Source: Microlunatus parietis | Lineage (GTDB): Bacteria > Actinomycetota > Actinomycetes > Propionibacteriales > Propionibacteriaceae | NCBI RefSeq assembly: GCF_013407955.1 | Contig: NZ_JACCBU010000001.1 | Span: forward strand, 2,108,001 to 2,172,000 | Direction: 5' to 3' | Length of the DNA: 64,000 nucleotides | Shown here: positions 51,689 to 60,780 of the stretch, piece after piece | Numbering within the stretch: the stretch's first letter is position 1 | Layout: each line of letters begins with the position of its first letter | Position numbers and translations under genes: made by a program | The notes under the pieces: generated by a model | Seen by the model: only the letters and a program-made list of their open reading frames with translations | Database searches by the model: none | Told to the model about the DNA's origin: nothing

Positions 51689-52063
51689 TCAGTTGTCGGG
51701 GTCGGCCAGGACGGTCAGATGTCCGCGCCGGCCCAGCTCGACCACGCCGGAGGAGCGCTCCTTGGGCCCGTCCTCGGCATCGGCCTGCTCGTCGTACGAC
51801 AGCCCCACCTCACGGACCGCGTCGGCAAGCGCCAGCAGGTCGTCGGTGTTGGGTTCGGGCTCGTCCGGGATGGCCAGCCGGATCACCTCCCAGCCACGCG
51901 GGGCGGACAGCGCTTCGGCGTGCCGGGAACAGAGGTCGTAGCCGTGCGGATCGGCGCGCGTCGCCAGCGGCCCGAGCACGGCCGTCGAGTCCAGATAGAC
52001 GTACGTGAGCGTGGCCACCGCCGTGCCGGAGCATCCCGATCGGGAGCAGCGCCTGGAGGTCAC
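51689..52063 (-). CDS. DUF3499 family protein
   Basis: 124 residues, conserved actinobacterial protein of unknown function. N-terminal CSRSGCSGTAVATLTYVYLD with a cysteine pair and LCSRHAE suggest a small zinc-binding fold (C6, C11 and the CSRH motif). Nearly always next to phosphomannomutase in this phylum (family knowledge). GTG start 52063. Confidence 0.88.
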   Translation of the reverse strand: MTSRRCSRSGCSGTAVATLTYVYLDSTAVLGPLATRADPHGYDLCSRHAEALSAPRGWEVIRLAIPDEPEPNTDDLLALADAVREVGLSYDEQADAEDGPKERSSGVVELGRRGHLTVLADPDN

Positions 52064-52139
52064 AAGAGCCGACGCTACCTCCGCCCGCGACGCTTCGCCG
52101 GGAGGCTCGCCGCCATGATCAAGTTCGTGCCCGGGACGG

Positions 52140-52595
52140 TCAGCGATCGTCGTCGTCGCCGTTCGGATCGAGCTCGGCGACGCTCCGGCCGGTCAGCGCG
52201 GACAGCTGCTCGACCACGGTCCGGTAGACCAGGATCCGCAGCCCCGACCGGGACGCGGCCCGGTGCTCCAGCGGCCGCCGGTAGACCACGACCTGGCTGA
52301 GCCGGTCCGCGTCGCCGGAGATCGCGGCCGCCAGCGGCACCTCGGATCCGGTCCAGGCCCGTTCCAGATAAGGGACATCCTCGATGCCGAAGGTGATGCC
52401 GACCAGCGCGTCCGGGCAGTTGTGGCCGATCCGTTCGACGGCCTCGTCGACCGCGTCGGCGAAGAAGTCGGCCTTGGTCGGCGACCGGAACGGGCGGGCC
52501 GGGTGCCGGCTCAGCGGATTCGGCAGCGCCAGCGGCCCGCGCAGGCCACGCTGGTGCCGGTCGCGGCGGCTGGGCACGGTCAGCGCGCCGTCCAC
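52140..52595 (-). CDS. Metallopeptidase-family protein with degenerate active site
   Basis: 151 residues of the PF06262-type minimal zincin family. VVYRRPLEHRAASRSGLRIL and the final LDP match the family, but the position of its HExxH motif reads TVVEQLSALTG, so the zinc histidines are gone. A basic N-terminal tail of about 35 residues precedes the domain. It probably has a non-enzymatic role. It overlaps the DUF5719 gene by 16 bp. Confidence 0.8.
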   Translation of the reverse strand: MDGALTVPSRRDRHQRGLRGPLALPNPLSRHPARPFRSPTKADFFADAVDEAVERIGHNCPDALVGITFGIEDVPYLERAWTGSEVPLAAAISGDADRLSQVVVYRRPLEHRAASRSGLRILVYRTVVEQLSALTGRSVAELDPNGDDDDR

Positions 52596-54121
52596 GGGTC
52601 GAAGCTGGCCGGGCGGACCCGGTCGGCCACGTCCGGTGAGGACACCGCGAGGGTGGTGATGCCGGAGACGTCGGAGTTGCCGGTCCGGCGTTGCACCAGG
52701 CCCGCGTAGACCCCCGAGTTCTCCGGGGTACGGATCACGACGTAGGCCGGCAGCGGCGAGCTGAGCTGGCGTACCAGCGTGCTGGAGGCGGCGACCTGGA
52801 CCTTCTCCAGTTTCACCGTGACCCCGGCCATGCTGACCACCTCGATGATCACATCCACCGGGCCCTCGCCGAGGTGGCTGAGCACCAGTTGGCTCTCGAT
52901 GCCGGACTCACCGACGAACGGCAGCACGCCGACCTGGCGCAGCGGCAGGGCCGCGGTCTGCACCGCGAAGTCGGGCACCACCTTGTCGCCGGTCTCGTCC
53001 TCGCTCGGCGCGTCCGACCTGATCGCCCCGGTGACCGGCTGGTCGCTGGTCAGCTTGACCGCGCCCGCCTGCTGGACCAGGCCCGGGCCGAGCTCGACCA
53101 GCACCGTGCTCTGCGGCGGCACGTCGACCTGGTCGCCGCCCGCGGGCACGAACTCGCCCTGCAGGCCGAGACCGGTGATCTCGACGTGAGCCGGAGCGCT
53201 GCCGGGGTTGGCGACGGCGAGCTTGCGGCCGCCGGCGCCGTCCGGGACGCCCGGAATGATCACCTGGTTGGCCGGCGCCGCCGAGGAGGCGTGCCAGTCG
53301 GCGCCGCGCGGGGAATCTCCCTTGGCCCGGTAGTCCCGGGCCATCACCGCGACCCGGCCGCGGGAGGCGACCAGCTGGGCCGACAGCGCGCCCTTCACGG
53401 TGACCATGGCGTCCAGCGCGATCACCCGGGACTGCAGGCCGGGGATCTCGATCCCGGGACCGCCGGGCACCGGAACGGAGCCCTTGGCGCCGAGGAACGT
53501 GACGTCCACCTGGGCCGGCGTCTCGTCCGGGTTGGTGATCACCAACTCCGTCCGGAAGTCCTTCTCGGCGCCGATCCCGGCGAAGAAGTGGCTGGTCGAG
53601 GGCTTGCTGCAGGAAGCGCCGAGCAGCCCGGAGTTCACCCCGGCGCTGCCGTTGGTCAGGGTGCCGGCGCTGCTCGACGTGGCCAGGCCCTTCTCGCCGG
53701 TGACGATCAAGGTGTTCTTCGGCGCCGACTTGGTGACGCCCTTGCCGGGGTCAGTCACCTGGAATGCCGGCTTGTCCGTCCCGACCGCGGTACCGGAGAG
53801 CGTGCCGGGCTGTTCGTTCTCCTGCTTGTTGGCGACCGCCTGGACGACCGACCGTACGTCACTGCCGGTGGGCGGGGCCGGGCAGACCACATGGGTCCGG
53901 CCGATCACCGGGTCCGGGGCCGGCGGCGGATCGGCGACCGCCGGCTGCAGCAGTGTGCCGCCGCCGAGCAGGATCGCGATACCGGCGACGACCGCGAGCA
54001 GGCCGGCGCCGCGCTGCTGCGCACCCGGCTCGGACACCGGCTGCCACTCGACGACCTCGGGATCGTCGTCCTGGTAGGCGCGGCCCGGACCCTGCTGCGC
54101 CGGGTACTGGTAATCCGACAT
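52580..54121 (-). CDS. DUF5719 family membrane-anchored protein
   Basis: 513 residues. Cytoplasmic N-terminus rich in Q, D and E, one membrane anchor (LLAVVAGIAILLGGGTLL, about 40-57), then a large extracytoplasmic part with repeated beta-rich modules (ELVITNPDETPAQVDVTFLG; LAVNPGSAPAH-like). Conserved actinobacterial envelope protein of unknown function. ATG 54121 overlaps the stop of the glycosyltransferase (ATGA), so the two are coupled and may act together in surface glycan assembly. Confidence 0.85.
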   Translation of the reverse strand: MSDYQYPAQQGPGRAYQDDDPEVVEWQPVSEPGAQQRGAGLLAVVAGIAILLGGGTLLQPAVADPPPAPDPVIGRTHVVCPAPPTGSDVRSVVQAVANKQENEQPGTLSGTAVGTDKPAFQVTDPGKGVTKSAPKNTLIVTGEKGLATSSSAGTLTNGSAGVNSGLLGASCSKPSTSHFFAGIGAEKDFRTELVITNPDETPAQVDVTFLGAKGSVPVPGGPGIEIPGLQSRVIALDAMVTVKGALSAQLVASRGRVAVMARDYRAKGDSPRGADWHASSAAPANQVIIPGVPDGAGGRKLAVANPGSAPAHVEITGLGLQGEFVPAGGDQVDVPPQSTVLVELGPGLVQQAGAVKLTSDQPVTGAIRSDAPSEDETGDKVVPDFAVQTAALPLRQVGVLPFVGESGIESQLVLSHLGEGPVDVIIEVVSMAGVTVKLEKVQVAASSTLVRQLSSPLPAYVVIRTPENSGVYAGLVQRRTGNSDVSGITTLAVSSPDVADRVRPASFDPWTAR

Positions 54122-57100
54122 CAGACCTCCCCTGCCCCGCCAGCCGCGGCCCGCCGGGCAGACTTCGCCGGGTCCCGGACCTCGGGCCGGCGGATCGCCG
54201 GAGCGGCCAGGATCGCGGCCACGCCGAGAGCCAGCCCCTGCAACCCGAGCAGCCAGTTCGCGGTCGGCAGCCGGTACTCCAGCCGGCCGCCCTGCGGCGG
54301 CAGCAGGAACGCCTGCTGCCAGCCTTCGTCGACCGCGGCCAGCGGAATGCCGTCCAGCGTCGCCTGCCAGCGCCAGTCGGCCGGTTCGCCGATCTCCAGC
54401 CGCCGGTTCTCGCCGCCCGGTTCGATCGTCGTACCGCCGACCGGGATCGGGGTCTGCTTCTTCCCGTCGACCAGCACGGCGCGGCTGGGCGGCGGCTGCA
54501 CCTGCCAGACCATGCCGCGGAAGTTACCGCTGGCCGTGCCGAGGCCGGGCGTGTTGCCGATCAGGGCCTGCTCGGCCTCGTCGGCGCCGGTCACCCAGAC
54601 GTAGCCGACGCCGAGCCGGCCCAGCTGCGGCGCGATGTCGGAGTCACCGGTGCCGGCGACCAGCCGCATCACCAGGTCGGTGGACTGGCTGCGGGCGCCC
54701 ATCGAGCCGCCGAAGGCGTAGCCGCGGTCGGCGTCGCCGAGCCGGGCCAGGGTCTCGTCGACCACCGAGTAGCGCAGGCCGTCGCCGCTCGCGTCGATCG
54801 CCAGCACCCGTACCTTGCCGTCGGAGGCCATCGCGTTGACGACGTACGGCGGCAGGGCGTCGAGTGGTTGTCGCTTGATCGGGCCGGCGGCACCCGCGAT
54901 CGCCCACCAGACGGCCGCGCCGAGGGTGATCGCGCCGACCAGCACGCCGGCCAGCACCGAGGCGGGCTGGATCCAGGAGAAGCTGCGGTCGCCGAGTTCG
55001 GCGGCCCAGCCGTCCAGGCCGGTGCCGGCGGCGACCAGCAGCGCCGCGAACGCGATCAGCAGGTACGTGCCCGCCCACGGTCGGGCCTGGTCGCCGATCG
55101 GCGGCAGGTTCACCACGAGCCGGGACACCAGGATCGCCATGGCGAGGGCGAGCCCGCCGGCGACCCACGCCGAGACCACCGTGGACGACTTCGGCCGCCG
55201 GGCGATGCCGACGGCGGCGAGCAGCCAGATCAGCCCGAACACGATCGCGCTGATCCAGATCGGCGGCAGTCCGTCGCCACCGGGCCGGCCGAGCATCAGC
55301 TCCCAGACCCGGGCGGCGTCACCGACACCGGTCAGGGCCGCGTCGGGCCCGACCAGGACCCGGCCCCAGCTGGTGATCAGGCTCGGCCACCACGGCGCCA
55401 GCACGACCAGCGGTACGCCGAGCGCGATCAGGATCCGGCCGGCCTTGCGCGGCACCCGGCGGAGCACGATCGCACCGGCGATGCCGAGCACGATCGCGAA
55501 CAGCAGCAGCGACGGCTCGAAGGCGATCAGCACGACCAGGACCAGCCCGGCGCCCCAGCCGCCGCGCCAAGCCTCCGGGTTGCGCGGCCGGCGCAGCACC
55601 AGGGCCCGCACCGCGAGGAGCAGGAACGGCAGCGCGACCGCGATCACGGCCAGGCCGAGCCGGCCCTGGTTGGTGGTGCCGAGCAGCACCGGCAGCAGCG
55701 CGTACGTACCCGCGACCCAGATCCGGAGCCGGCGGTCACCGATCAGATGCCGTACCGCGAGGAAGCCGGTCAGCAGCGACAGCGGCACGACCCCGCAGAG
55801 CAGCAGCGTGACGAACCACTCCGGCTGACCGAAGGTGATCGTCGAACCGAGCGCGACCAAGACCAGCCACGGCGGGCTGGACTGGCTGGCGGCTCCGATG
55901 ATCGGGGCCAGGGCCGCGTTCCAGGCCGCGGCCAGGGACTCCTGCGCCGGCAGCAGGGCCGGACCGGAGAGCGAGCCGAGCCGGAGCAGGTCCCGGGCGG
56001 CGAGCACGCTGCCGCCGATCGCAACCACCAGGGCGATCACGATCGGGGCCAGCCACGGGCTGCGCGACTTCTCCTCCCGGCCGACGGTCAGGAAGTCGTC
56101 GGCGGTGAGGTCGTCCAGCAGGGCAACCTCACTGGCTCCGGCGACCGACTGGTAGCGGTCGGCGACGGCACCGGTCAGCGCCTCGCCGGCCAACCGGAAG
56201 CCGCTCCACCAGGGCGGCCGCAGTTCGCGGACCCGGTCGCCGGCACCGGAGACGGGATCGATCGCGGCCAGCCGGCGCCGCATCCGGCCGATCCGGCTCG
56301 GGTTCGCGACGAACGCACCGAGGGCGAGCAACTCGTCCAGGGAGCGCCCGGGAGCCTTGCCGACCAGGTAGCCGATGGAGCGCAGGATGCAGCTCCAGAC
56401 CAACCGGAGCCAGGTCCAGATGACCTGGGCGCCCGGTGCGTGGCCGACCACGACGAGCATGCCGAGCAGCCGGTCGGTCTTGCCCGGCCGGCGACCGCCG
56501 ATGCCGCGCCGGCGCAGGCCGGCCCGGCCGACCTGGCGGTGCACCATCTCGGCGGCCGGTGAGGTGACGACGCGGTAGCCCTGCAGGTTGGCCCGCCAGC
56601 CGAACTCGACGCCGTCCCGGAACACCGGCACGGCCGGGTCGAGCCCGCCCAGTTCGGACCAGGCGCTGGCCCGGACCAGCATGCCGCAGCTGGAGACGCC
56701 GAGCTTGGGCCGCGGCTCGTCGTGCTGGCCCTGGTCGATCTCGCCGGGGTCGAGGCTCAGTTCGCGACGACCCGTACCGGAGATCGAGACGCCGACCTCG
56801 CTGAGCCGGCGGGTGGCCTGGCGGCGCTTCGGCAGCAGCAGCTTCGGCCCGGTGATGTCGATGTCGGGATCGGTGACCACGTGGGCCAGCAGTTGGTACA
56901 GCGCGTCCGGCGCCGGGACGGCGTCGTCGTGCAGCAGCCAGTACCAGGGCTCCTTCTGATCCTCCTCGCGGGTGAAGAAGAGCCGGGTGTCGGCGGCCTC
57001 GTTGATCGCGGCGGCGTCGGCGGCCAGCGCCCGGCTGACCGCTTCGCCGAAGCCGGTGCCGCGCTTGCCCTGGTAGACGGCGTCGAGGATGCCGCGGGTC

Positions 57101-57459
57101 ATCGCGTCGTGCAGCAGGTCCAGGGTTCCGTCGGTCGAGCCGTTGTCGATCGCGATCAGCCGGGTCGGCCGGACGGTCAGGTGGGACAGCCCGGTCAGGG
57201 TGGCGGAGAGCCAGCGCTCGGCGTCGAAGGCGACCAGCACCGCGGTGACCTCGCAGCGCGACACGTCGACCGGCCGGCTGTAGTCGTCCTCCTCGCGGGC
57301 CCAGGCCCAGGGGTCCACCTCGCCACCGTCGCCGACGGTGATCGCGGACAGCTGGGCGGTGTCGATCATCGGATCGAGGTCGAGTTCGTACGACGCCGGC
57401 GCGTGGCCGAGACTGCGTCGAGGCTCGAGAGCATCGTCGGGAACGATATCTCTGGCCAT
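54121..57459 (-). CDS. Giant GT2 glycosyltransferase with multiple membrane helices
   Basis: 1112 residues. GT2 domain at about 70-330: AVLVAFDAERWLSATL, IDNGSTDGTLDLL, WLLHDDAVPAPDALY (metal-binding DDD-type site), and FRDGVEFGWRANLQGYRV. From about 450 to 900 there are 10-12 hydrophobic helices, then an extracytoplasmic C-terminus and a last helix near residue 1090. Actinobacterial homologues lie upstream of DUF5719 and are thought to build envelope polysaccharide. ATG 57459, with no clear ribosome site. Confidence 0.9.
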   Translation of the reverse strand: MARDIVPDDALEPRRSLGHAPASYELDLDPMIDTAQLSAITVGDGGEVDPWAWAREEDDYSRPVDVSRCEVTAVLVAFDAERWLSATLTGLSHLTVRPTRLIAIDNGSTDGTLDLLHDAMTRGILDAVYQGKRGTGFGEAVSRALAADAAAINEAADTRLFFTREEDQKEPWYWLLHDDAVPAPDALYQLLAHVVTDPDIDITGPKLLLPKRRQATRRLSEVGVSISGTGRRELSLDPGEIDQGQHDEPRPKLGVSSCGMLVRASAWSELGGLDPAVPVFRDGVEFGWRANLQGYRVVTSPAAEMVHRQVGRAGLRRRGIGGRRPGKTDRLLGMLVVVGHAPGAQVIWTWLRLVWSCILRSIGYLVGKAPGRSLDELLALGAFVANPSRIGRMRRRLAAIDPVSGAGDRVRELRPPWWSGFRLAGEALTGAVADRYQSVAGASEVALLDDLTADDFLTVGREEKSRSPWLAPIVIALVVAIGGSVLAARDLLRLGSLSGPALLPAQESLAAAWNAALAPIIGAASQSSPPWLVLVALGSTITFGQPEWFVTLLLCGVVPLSLLTGFLAVRHLIGDRRLRIWVAGTYALLPVLLGTTNQGRLGLAVIAVALPFLLLAVRALVLRRPRNPEAWRGGWGAGLVLVVLIAFEPSLLLFAIVLGIAGAIVLRRVPRKAGRILIALGVPLVVLAPWWPSLITSWGRVLVGPDAALTGVGDAARVWELMLGRPGGDGLPPIWISAIVFGLIWLLAAVGIARRPKSSTVVSAWVAGGLALAMAILVSRLVVNLPPIGDQARPWAGTYLLIAFAALLVAAGTGLDGWAAELGDRSFSWIQPASVLAGVLVGAITLGAAVWWAIAGAAGPIKRQPLDALPPYVVNAMASDGKVRVLAIDASGDGLRYSVVDETLARLGDADRGYAFGGSMGARSQSTDLVMRLVAGTGDSDIAPQLGRLGVGYVWVTGADEAEQALIGNTPGLGTASGNFRGMVWQVQPPPSRAVLVDGKKQTPIPVGGTTIEPGGENRRLEIGEPADWRWQATLDGIPLAAVDEGWQQAFLLPPQGGRLEYRLPTANWLLGLQGLALGVAAILAAPAIRRPEVRDPAKSARRAAAGGAGEV

Positions 57460-57596
57460 GTGGATTGTTGGAACCTTTGCAAGTCGTGGAACTCCCGCGG
57501 ACCAGCAGGTCCAACGAGCAACCGGCTGAGCCGGTTCCTCGGTGCGGTTCGGGCGCTGGGCCGGCCCCCGGCCGACGTCGCCCGAACAAACACCAA

Positions 57597-57617
57597 GGGC
57601 GCCCTGGTTGGGCGCCC
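57597..57617. terminator. Hairpin downstream of whiB, distal
   Basis: Two copies of the self-palindromic GGGCGCCC flanking TGGTT; on the minus strand it is followed by TTGGTGTTTG. Confidence 0.6.
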
Positions 57618-57671
57618 CATACTCTATGCCGTCTTCCCCCGACTCTCCATCCGAGCGATCTCCCGAGCCCC

Positions 57672-57701
57672 GATGACGCCGTGCCGCAGCCCGGCGTCAT
57701 C
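57672..57701. terminator. Hairpin downstream of whiB, middle
   Basis: GATGACGCC and GGCGTCATC, 12-base loop, perfect arms. Confidence 0.5.
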
Positions 57702-57707
57702 GCCCGG

Positions 57708-57725
57708 GAGCCCATCGAAGGGCTC
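57708..57725. terminator. Hairpin overlapping the whiB stop
   Basis: GAGCCC-ATCGAA-GGGCTC; on the minus strand it starts within the TGA stop codon. First of three hairpins in 130 bp. Confidence 0.5.
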
Positions 57726-57981
57726 AGACGGCGCGCTTCTTGAGCTTGCGCCGCTCTCGCTCACTGAGGCCGCCCCAGATGCCGAACCGCTCATCGTTGG
57801 ACAGCGCGTATTCCAGACATTCCGTCCGCACCTCGCAGGACAGACAGACCTTCTTCGCCTCCCGGGTCGAACCACCCTTCTCCGGGAAGAACGCCTCCGG
57901 ATCGGTCTGTGCACAGAGCGCCCGTTCCTGCCAGCTCAGGGCACCGAACTCGTCGTCGTCGAACTCCGGCTCCTCGTGCAT
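57724..57981 (-). CDS. WhiB-family iron-sulfur regulator (WhiB2/WhmD-like)
   Basis: 85 residues. Four cluster cysteines C23, C46, C49, C55 for a [4Fe-4S] cluster, GIWGGLSERERR (about 67-78), and a basic C-terminus. The branch next to fbiA and manB is WhiB2, an essential regulator of septation in mycobacteria and streptomycetes (family knowledge). GAGGAGG lies nine bases before ATG 57981, in a short hairpin GTGCA/TGCAC that includes the start codon. A long leader of about 120 nt is predicted. Confidence 0.95.
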   Translation of the reverse strand: MHEEPEFDDDEFGALSWQERALCAQTDPEAFFPEKGGSTREAKKVCLSCEVRTECLEYALSNDERFGIWGGLSERERRKLKKRAV

Positions 57982-58111
57982 CTAGCTGCACCTCCTCGAC
58001 CCGATACCTGTTGTCGCCCGATGCCCGCATCCCTCCGGCTCGCGGTGGCCGTTGGAGGCGATCAGGTGTTGCTTGGTGATGGGCTTGGGGAACGTGATCC
58101 CATCGCCGAAC

Positions 58112-58139
58112 AACATATGTGAAATTACATGCCTGTCAA
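58112..58139 (-). promoter_or_regulatory. Promoter of whiB
   Basis: Minus strand: -35 TTGACA (58134-58139), 16-base spacer, -10 TATGTT (58112-58117). It lies in an unusually A/T-rich patch and leaves a leader of about 120 nt before the whiB ATG. A TTGACT at 58148-58153 could be an alternative -35. Confidence 0.55.
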
Positions 58140-58277
58140 TACCGAGAAGTCAAGTGCAGACCTGATAATGCGCACTCGTCCGGCACCGTGGGCAGACGCC
58201 TCCGCAGGGTGCGCCGGGCGAGCGTAGCGGGCGCCGGGTCGACTCGCCAACCCGGGCGCACTCCCCCTGATCAGGCG

Positions 58278-59555
58278 TCAGTTCGGCCGATCCCACCAGT
58301 TCGGCTGGGCCTGCCGGGAGTCGGATCCGCTCGGCTGGTCGCCGGGCTGCTGGGGCTGGCCCGGCTGCTGGGCCGGCGGGTAGCCCGGGCCCGCGTTCGC
58401 GGCGGAGCCGGCCGACGCCGGAGGCTGGCCGATCGGGCCCGTGGGTTCGTACGCGCTCGGAGCGGAACCGGGCTGGCCCGGATCGGGGCCGGCGACCGGC
58501 GACGGCTGCTCCGGCTGACTCTGGCCCTGCTGTGCCTGGCCCTGCTGTCCCTGGGGACCCTGGCCCTGGGGACCCTGGTACTGCGGTCCCTGATACTGCG
58601 GGCTCGGTTGGGCCTGCGGGTTGGGCTGCTGGTTCGGCTGCTGGTTCGGTTGCTGGTGCTGTTGCGGCTGGGGCTGGCCGGGCCCGGGCGGCTGGCCGAT
58701 CGGGCCGGTGGACTCGTACCCGCTGGCCGCGGAGCCTGCCGTCGGCACCTCGGCCTGCGCCGTCCAGCCGCTCGGGGCACCGTGTTGATCATGCTGACCG
58801 GGATGGGCCGGCTGGGTCGGCGAATACGGCTGGTTCGGCGAGTGCTGCGGTTGCCAGGTGCCGGGTCCGGCCGGCGGGGCCGACTGCTGCGAGGCGGGCT
58901 GCTGGCCCTGCCAGGCGCCGCTCCAGCCCGGCTCCCCCGGGCCCTGCTGCGGCCCTGGTCCCTGCTGAGGCCCTGGTCCCTGTTGCGGACCGGGTCCCTG
59001 CTGCGGGCCGGGTCCACCGTGTGCTCCCGGCCCGGGCGGCATGCCCGGTCCGGCCTGCATGCCGGGCCCTTGCTGGTAACCCTGCGGATAGCCGGGCGGC
59101 AGCGCGGCCGGCTGCGGACGCGGCGCCGGCTGCGGTGCGGGCAACGACTGGAAGATCCGCCACAGCGCGATGACGAGCAGGACCGGGATCACCAGCGTGG
59201 TCAGGTCGACCAGGAAGCCGAAGACCCGGTTGTTGGCCGGCGCGGCCAGTCCGAGGACGCTGTAGATGAAGCCGAACAGGGTCGCCACGCCGACCACCAC
59301 GAGGGCGATCAGGGCGAGCAGCCGAGCGTTCTGCGTCTTGTCCTTGGCACACCAGGCGACCATCGCCACCAGCACGACCGCCAGCAGGGTGTCCAGGGTG
59401 CCGGTCCCGACGATCGCGGCACCCCAGAGGAAGTCCGGTCCGTCCACGCCCTCGTACAGGAACGCCCCGATCAGCTGGGCGAGCAGGCGTAGCCCCGCTG
59501 CCGCGAGCAAAATGAGGACGACGAGTTCTCGGTACTTCTTCAGCTCCTCGAGCAT
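58278..59555 (-). CDS. Membrane protein with long Pro/Gln/Gly-rich tail
   Basis: 425 residues, not recognised. Four hydrophobic helices at about 12-34, 45-68, 80-103 and 115-135. From about 140 to the end the chain is low complexity: repeats of GPQQGP, QQPNQQPN, YQGPQYQGPQ and two YEPTGPIGQPP-like motifs. The tail ends PNWWDRPN. It probably lies in the cytoplasm and may be a scaffold. It is divergent from fbiA and upstream of whiB on the same strand. Confidence 0.8.
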   Translation of the reverse strand: MLEELKKYRELVVLILLAAAGLRLLAQLIGAFLYEGVDGPDFLWGAAIVGTGTLDTLLAVVLVAMVAWCAKDKTQNARLLALIALVVVGVATLFGFIYSVLGLAAPANNRVFGFLVDLTTLVIPVLLVIALWRIFQSLPAPQPAPRPQPAALPPGYPQGYQQGPGMQAGPGMPPGPGAHGGPGPQQGPGPQQGPGPQQGPGPQQGPGEPGWSGAWQGQQPASQQSAPPAGPGTWQPQHSPNQPYSPTQPAHPGQHDQHGAPSGWTAQAEVPTAGSAASGYESTGPIGQPPGPGQPQPQQHQQPNQQPNQQPNPQAQPSPQYQGPQYQGPQGQGPQGQQGQAQQGQSQPEQPSPVAGPDPGQPGSAPSAYEPTGPIGQPPASAGSAANAGPGYPPAQQPGQPQQPGDQPSGSDSRQAQPNWWDRPN

Positions 59556-59686
59556 GGTCTCCCTACCTCATACCGGACCGCCGAATCGCGGGTCGGCGAA
59601 CCTGTGGCCCCGAGCCTTGCTCAGGTCACCTTAGCCGTTTGCCGGCGCCCGCTCCGCGTACCGGCTGCACACACGCCGGGGGACCC

Positions 59687-59761
59687 GAGGGGGTGGTGTC
59701 GAACGGTGACCTACTGCGCGGCACCCAGCTCGCTACGGTCACCGTTCGACACCACCCCCTC
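59687..59761. repeat. 25-bp perfect inverted repeat between the membrane protein and fbiA
   Basis: Arms 59687-59711 and 59737-59761 are exact reverse complements (first arm begins GAGGGGGTGGTGTCGAACGG), with a 25-base loop. It lies in a divergent gap 226 bp long. Too strong to be chance. It may be a dispersed non-autonomous element or a regulatory cruciform. Confidence 0.85.
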
Positions 59762-59799
59762 GACTGGCCCGCTGTTGCCCGGTGTTACAGACTGAAGCC

Positions 59800-60780
59800 G
59801 TGCAGATCGCAGTCCTGGCCGGCGGGGTCGGTGGATCGAGGTTCACCGCCGGCGTCCGCCACGCCTATCCCGACGCCGAACTCTCCGTGATCGTGAACAC
59901 CGCCGACGACATCACCCTGCACGGGCTGCGGGTGTGTCCGGACCTGGACACGATGATGTACACCCTCGGCGGCGGCAACGACGCGCAACGCGGTTGGGGC
60001 CGGATGGACGAGAGTTGGCGGGTCAAGGAGGAACTGGCCCACTACGGCGTCGAGCCGTCCTGGTTCGGCCTCGGCGATCTCGACCTGGCCACCCACCTGG
60101 TCCGGACCCAGCTGCTCGACGCCGGCTATCCGCTGTCCGAGGTCACCGCGGCCCTGTGCAGCCGCTGGCTGGCCGACGACCCGAAGCTGCGGCTGCTGCC
60201 GATGACCGACGACCGGGTCGAGACCCACATCGTGATTCCCGACCCGGAGTCGCCGTCCGGGCGGCGGGCGGTGCACTTCCAGGAATACTGGGTACGCCAG
60301 CACGCCGAACCCGAAGCCCTCGACATGGTGCGGGTCGGGATGAACGAGGCCGCGCCCGCCGCCGGCGTGCTGACCGCGCTGGAGTCGGCGGACGTGATCT
60401 TGATCGCGCCGAGCAACCCGGTGGTCTCGATCGGCCCGATCCTGGCCGTGCCGGGCCTCGCGGCGGCCGTACGCAGCGCGACCGCGCCGGTGATCGGCTT
60501 CTCCGGGATCCTCGACGGCGCCCCGGTGCTCGGCATGGCGCACCGGCTGCTGCCGATGATCGGGGTCGAGGTGAGCGCGCCGGCGGTCGGCCTGCACTAC
60601 GGGCCGCGGTCGGGCGAGGGCGTACTCGATCTGTGGGTGATGGACGACGCCGACGCCGCCGCGGTGGACCGGGTCCGGTCCGGCGGGCTGCCGGCGATCA
60701 GCGCGGATCTGATCATGGCGACCCCGGAGGCGACCGCCCGGTTCGTCCGGAAGGCCGCAGCCGAGGTCGGTGTCGCATGA
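59800..60780 (+). CDS. fbiA: 2-phospho-L-lactate (phosphoenolpyruvyl) transferase, F420 synthesis
   Basis: CofD/FbiA: joins the guanosine-activated three-carbon acid to Fo to form (dehydro-)F420-0. 326 residues from GTG 59800; a TTG at 59782 would add six. Signature [17 protein letters not shown] (residues 4-20), [19 protein letters not shown], DQRxRxLPMTDD-like [14 protein letters not shown], and [15 protein letters not shown]. Next gene fbiB overlaps by 4 bp. Confidence 0.95.
   Translation: MQIAVLAGGVGGSRFTAGVRHAYPDAELSVIVNTADDITLHGLRVCPDLDTMMYTLGGGNDAQRGWGRMDESWRVKEELAHYGVEPSWFGLGDLDLATHLVRTQLLDAGYPLSEVTAALCSRWLADDPKLRLLPMTDDRVETHIVIPDPESPSGRRAVHFQEYWVRQHAEPEALDMVRVGMNEAAPAAGVLTALESADVILIAPSNPVVSIGPILAVPGLAAAVRSATAPVIGFSGILDGAPVLGMAHRLLPMIGVEVSAPAVGLHYGPRSGEGVLDLWVMDDADAAAVDRVRSGGLPAISADLIMATPEATARFVRKAAAEVGVA

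Noticed and set aside
53764..56562. Open frame of 932 codons on the plus strand
   Set aside because: Antisense to the DUF5719 and GT2 genes, low-complexity R/P/G/Q sequence, no family signature.
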